A stretch of 64,000 nucleotides of DNA, taken from Elymus sibiricus (Eukaryota > Streptophyta > Magnoliopsida > Poales > Poaceae). Below are positions 63,960 to 64,000 of this stretch, one piece after another (the stretch's first letter is position 1; the number at the start of each line of letters is the position of its first letter). Position numbers and translations under genes: made by a program. The stretch is from contig CM077666.1 in assembly GCA_039707655.1 (NCBI GenBank), forward strand, positions 305,252,166-305,316,165, given 5' to 3'. The notes under the pieces were generated by a model. It saw only the letters and a list, made by a program, of their open reading frames with translations. It was not told where the DNA came from and made no database searches.

Positions 63960-64000
63960 AATAATGTATTATGCCTAGCCAGGGGCGTAAAATAATAGCG

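Larger units (their letters stand above)
61418..64000 (+). mobile_element. Ty3/gypsy element C (Athila-type), 5' part
   Basis: A plus-strand 5' LTR, primer site and gag-like frames run off the window. The LTR is of the same type as element A's. Unlike A and B, this copy has a gag-like ORF after the primer site, so it represents an autonomous-type layout. Confidence 0.8.

Overview
The window is plant nuclear DNA, almost certainly from the wheat tribe (Triticeae: Triticum, Aegilops or a close relative). The evidence is the repeat content: Angela-type Ty1/copia LTRs of about 1.7 kb, Athila-clade Ty3/gypsy LTRs of about 1.5-1.6 kb with a tRNA-Asp-type primer site, a Stowaway element, a Triticeae-type SINE, and genes with GT-AG introns. 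I see no prokaryotic, organellar or CRISPR content. Family names come from memory and not from a search.

Layout. 1-1352 is the end of an Angela-type LTR abutting the inside of a non-autonomous gypsy element A (1353-6410, minus strand). 6662-9129 is a decayed PIF/Harbinger transposon with a broken Myb/SANT ORF1. 9493-10586 is the 3' end of a non-LTR retroelement that still encodes an RNase H-like ORF. 10749-12229 is an intact two-exon gene for a GH18 (class V chitinase-like) protein whose catalytic residues are replaced. 13312-35246 is one 2.7-kb TG..CA-ended repeat blown up to 22 kb by nested insertions: an Athila-like solo LTR (ends 15082 and 25764), which itself contains a full gypsy element B (15107-22671) and another solo LTR (23940-25501), plus a full-length Angela copy (26460-35017). 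Target-site duplications can be read at every level. 35554-38684 holds a truncated gypsy LTR, a solo Angela-like LTR and a 176-bp mini solo LTR.

39908-46021 is the clearest housekeeping gene: an 11-exon plastid 3-oxoacyl-ACP reductase (FabG/KAR, 322 aa) of type II fatty-acid synthesis. Its introns carry a Harbinger MITE, an antisense RTE-LINE tail, a Mutator MITE and a Harbinger/Tourist-like element. A GC-rich non-LTR retroelement (46217-47973) has landed 44 bp past its poly(A) signal. 48767-51845 is a probable CACTA-type element split by a second copy (49295-51465) of the TG..CA repeat seen at 13312. 51863-53621 is a cluster of four small DNA transposons (Mutator, Stowaway, hAT, Harbinger). 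It lies upstream of promoter-like DNA at about 54 kb that has no gene I can confirm. 56862-57096 is a SINE. 57.1-61.4 kb is mostly featureless. 61418 to the end is the 5' LTR, primer site and gag start of a plus-strand gypsy element C. C is a plausible autonomous relative of A, because their LTRs are similar but C has gag where A has an unknown ORF.

The two intact cellular genes do not form a pathway together. I find no clearly new multi-gene system. The most unusual items are the catalytically dead GH18 gene, the paired repeats at 13312 and 49295 that carry unrelated palindrome arrays in the same position, and the conserved hairpin-rich non-coding parts and unknown ORF of the non-autonomous gypsy elements.
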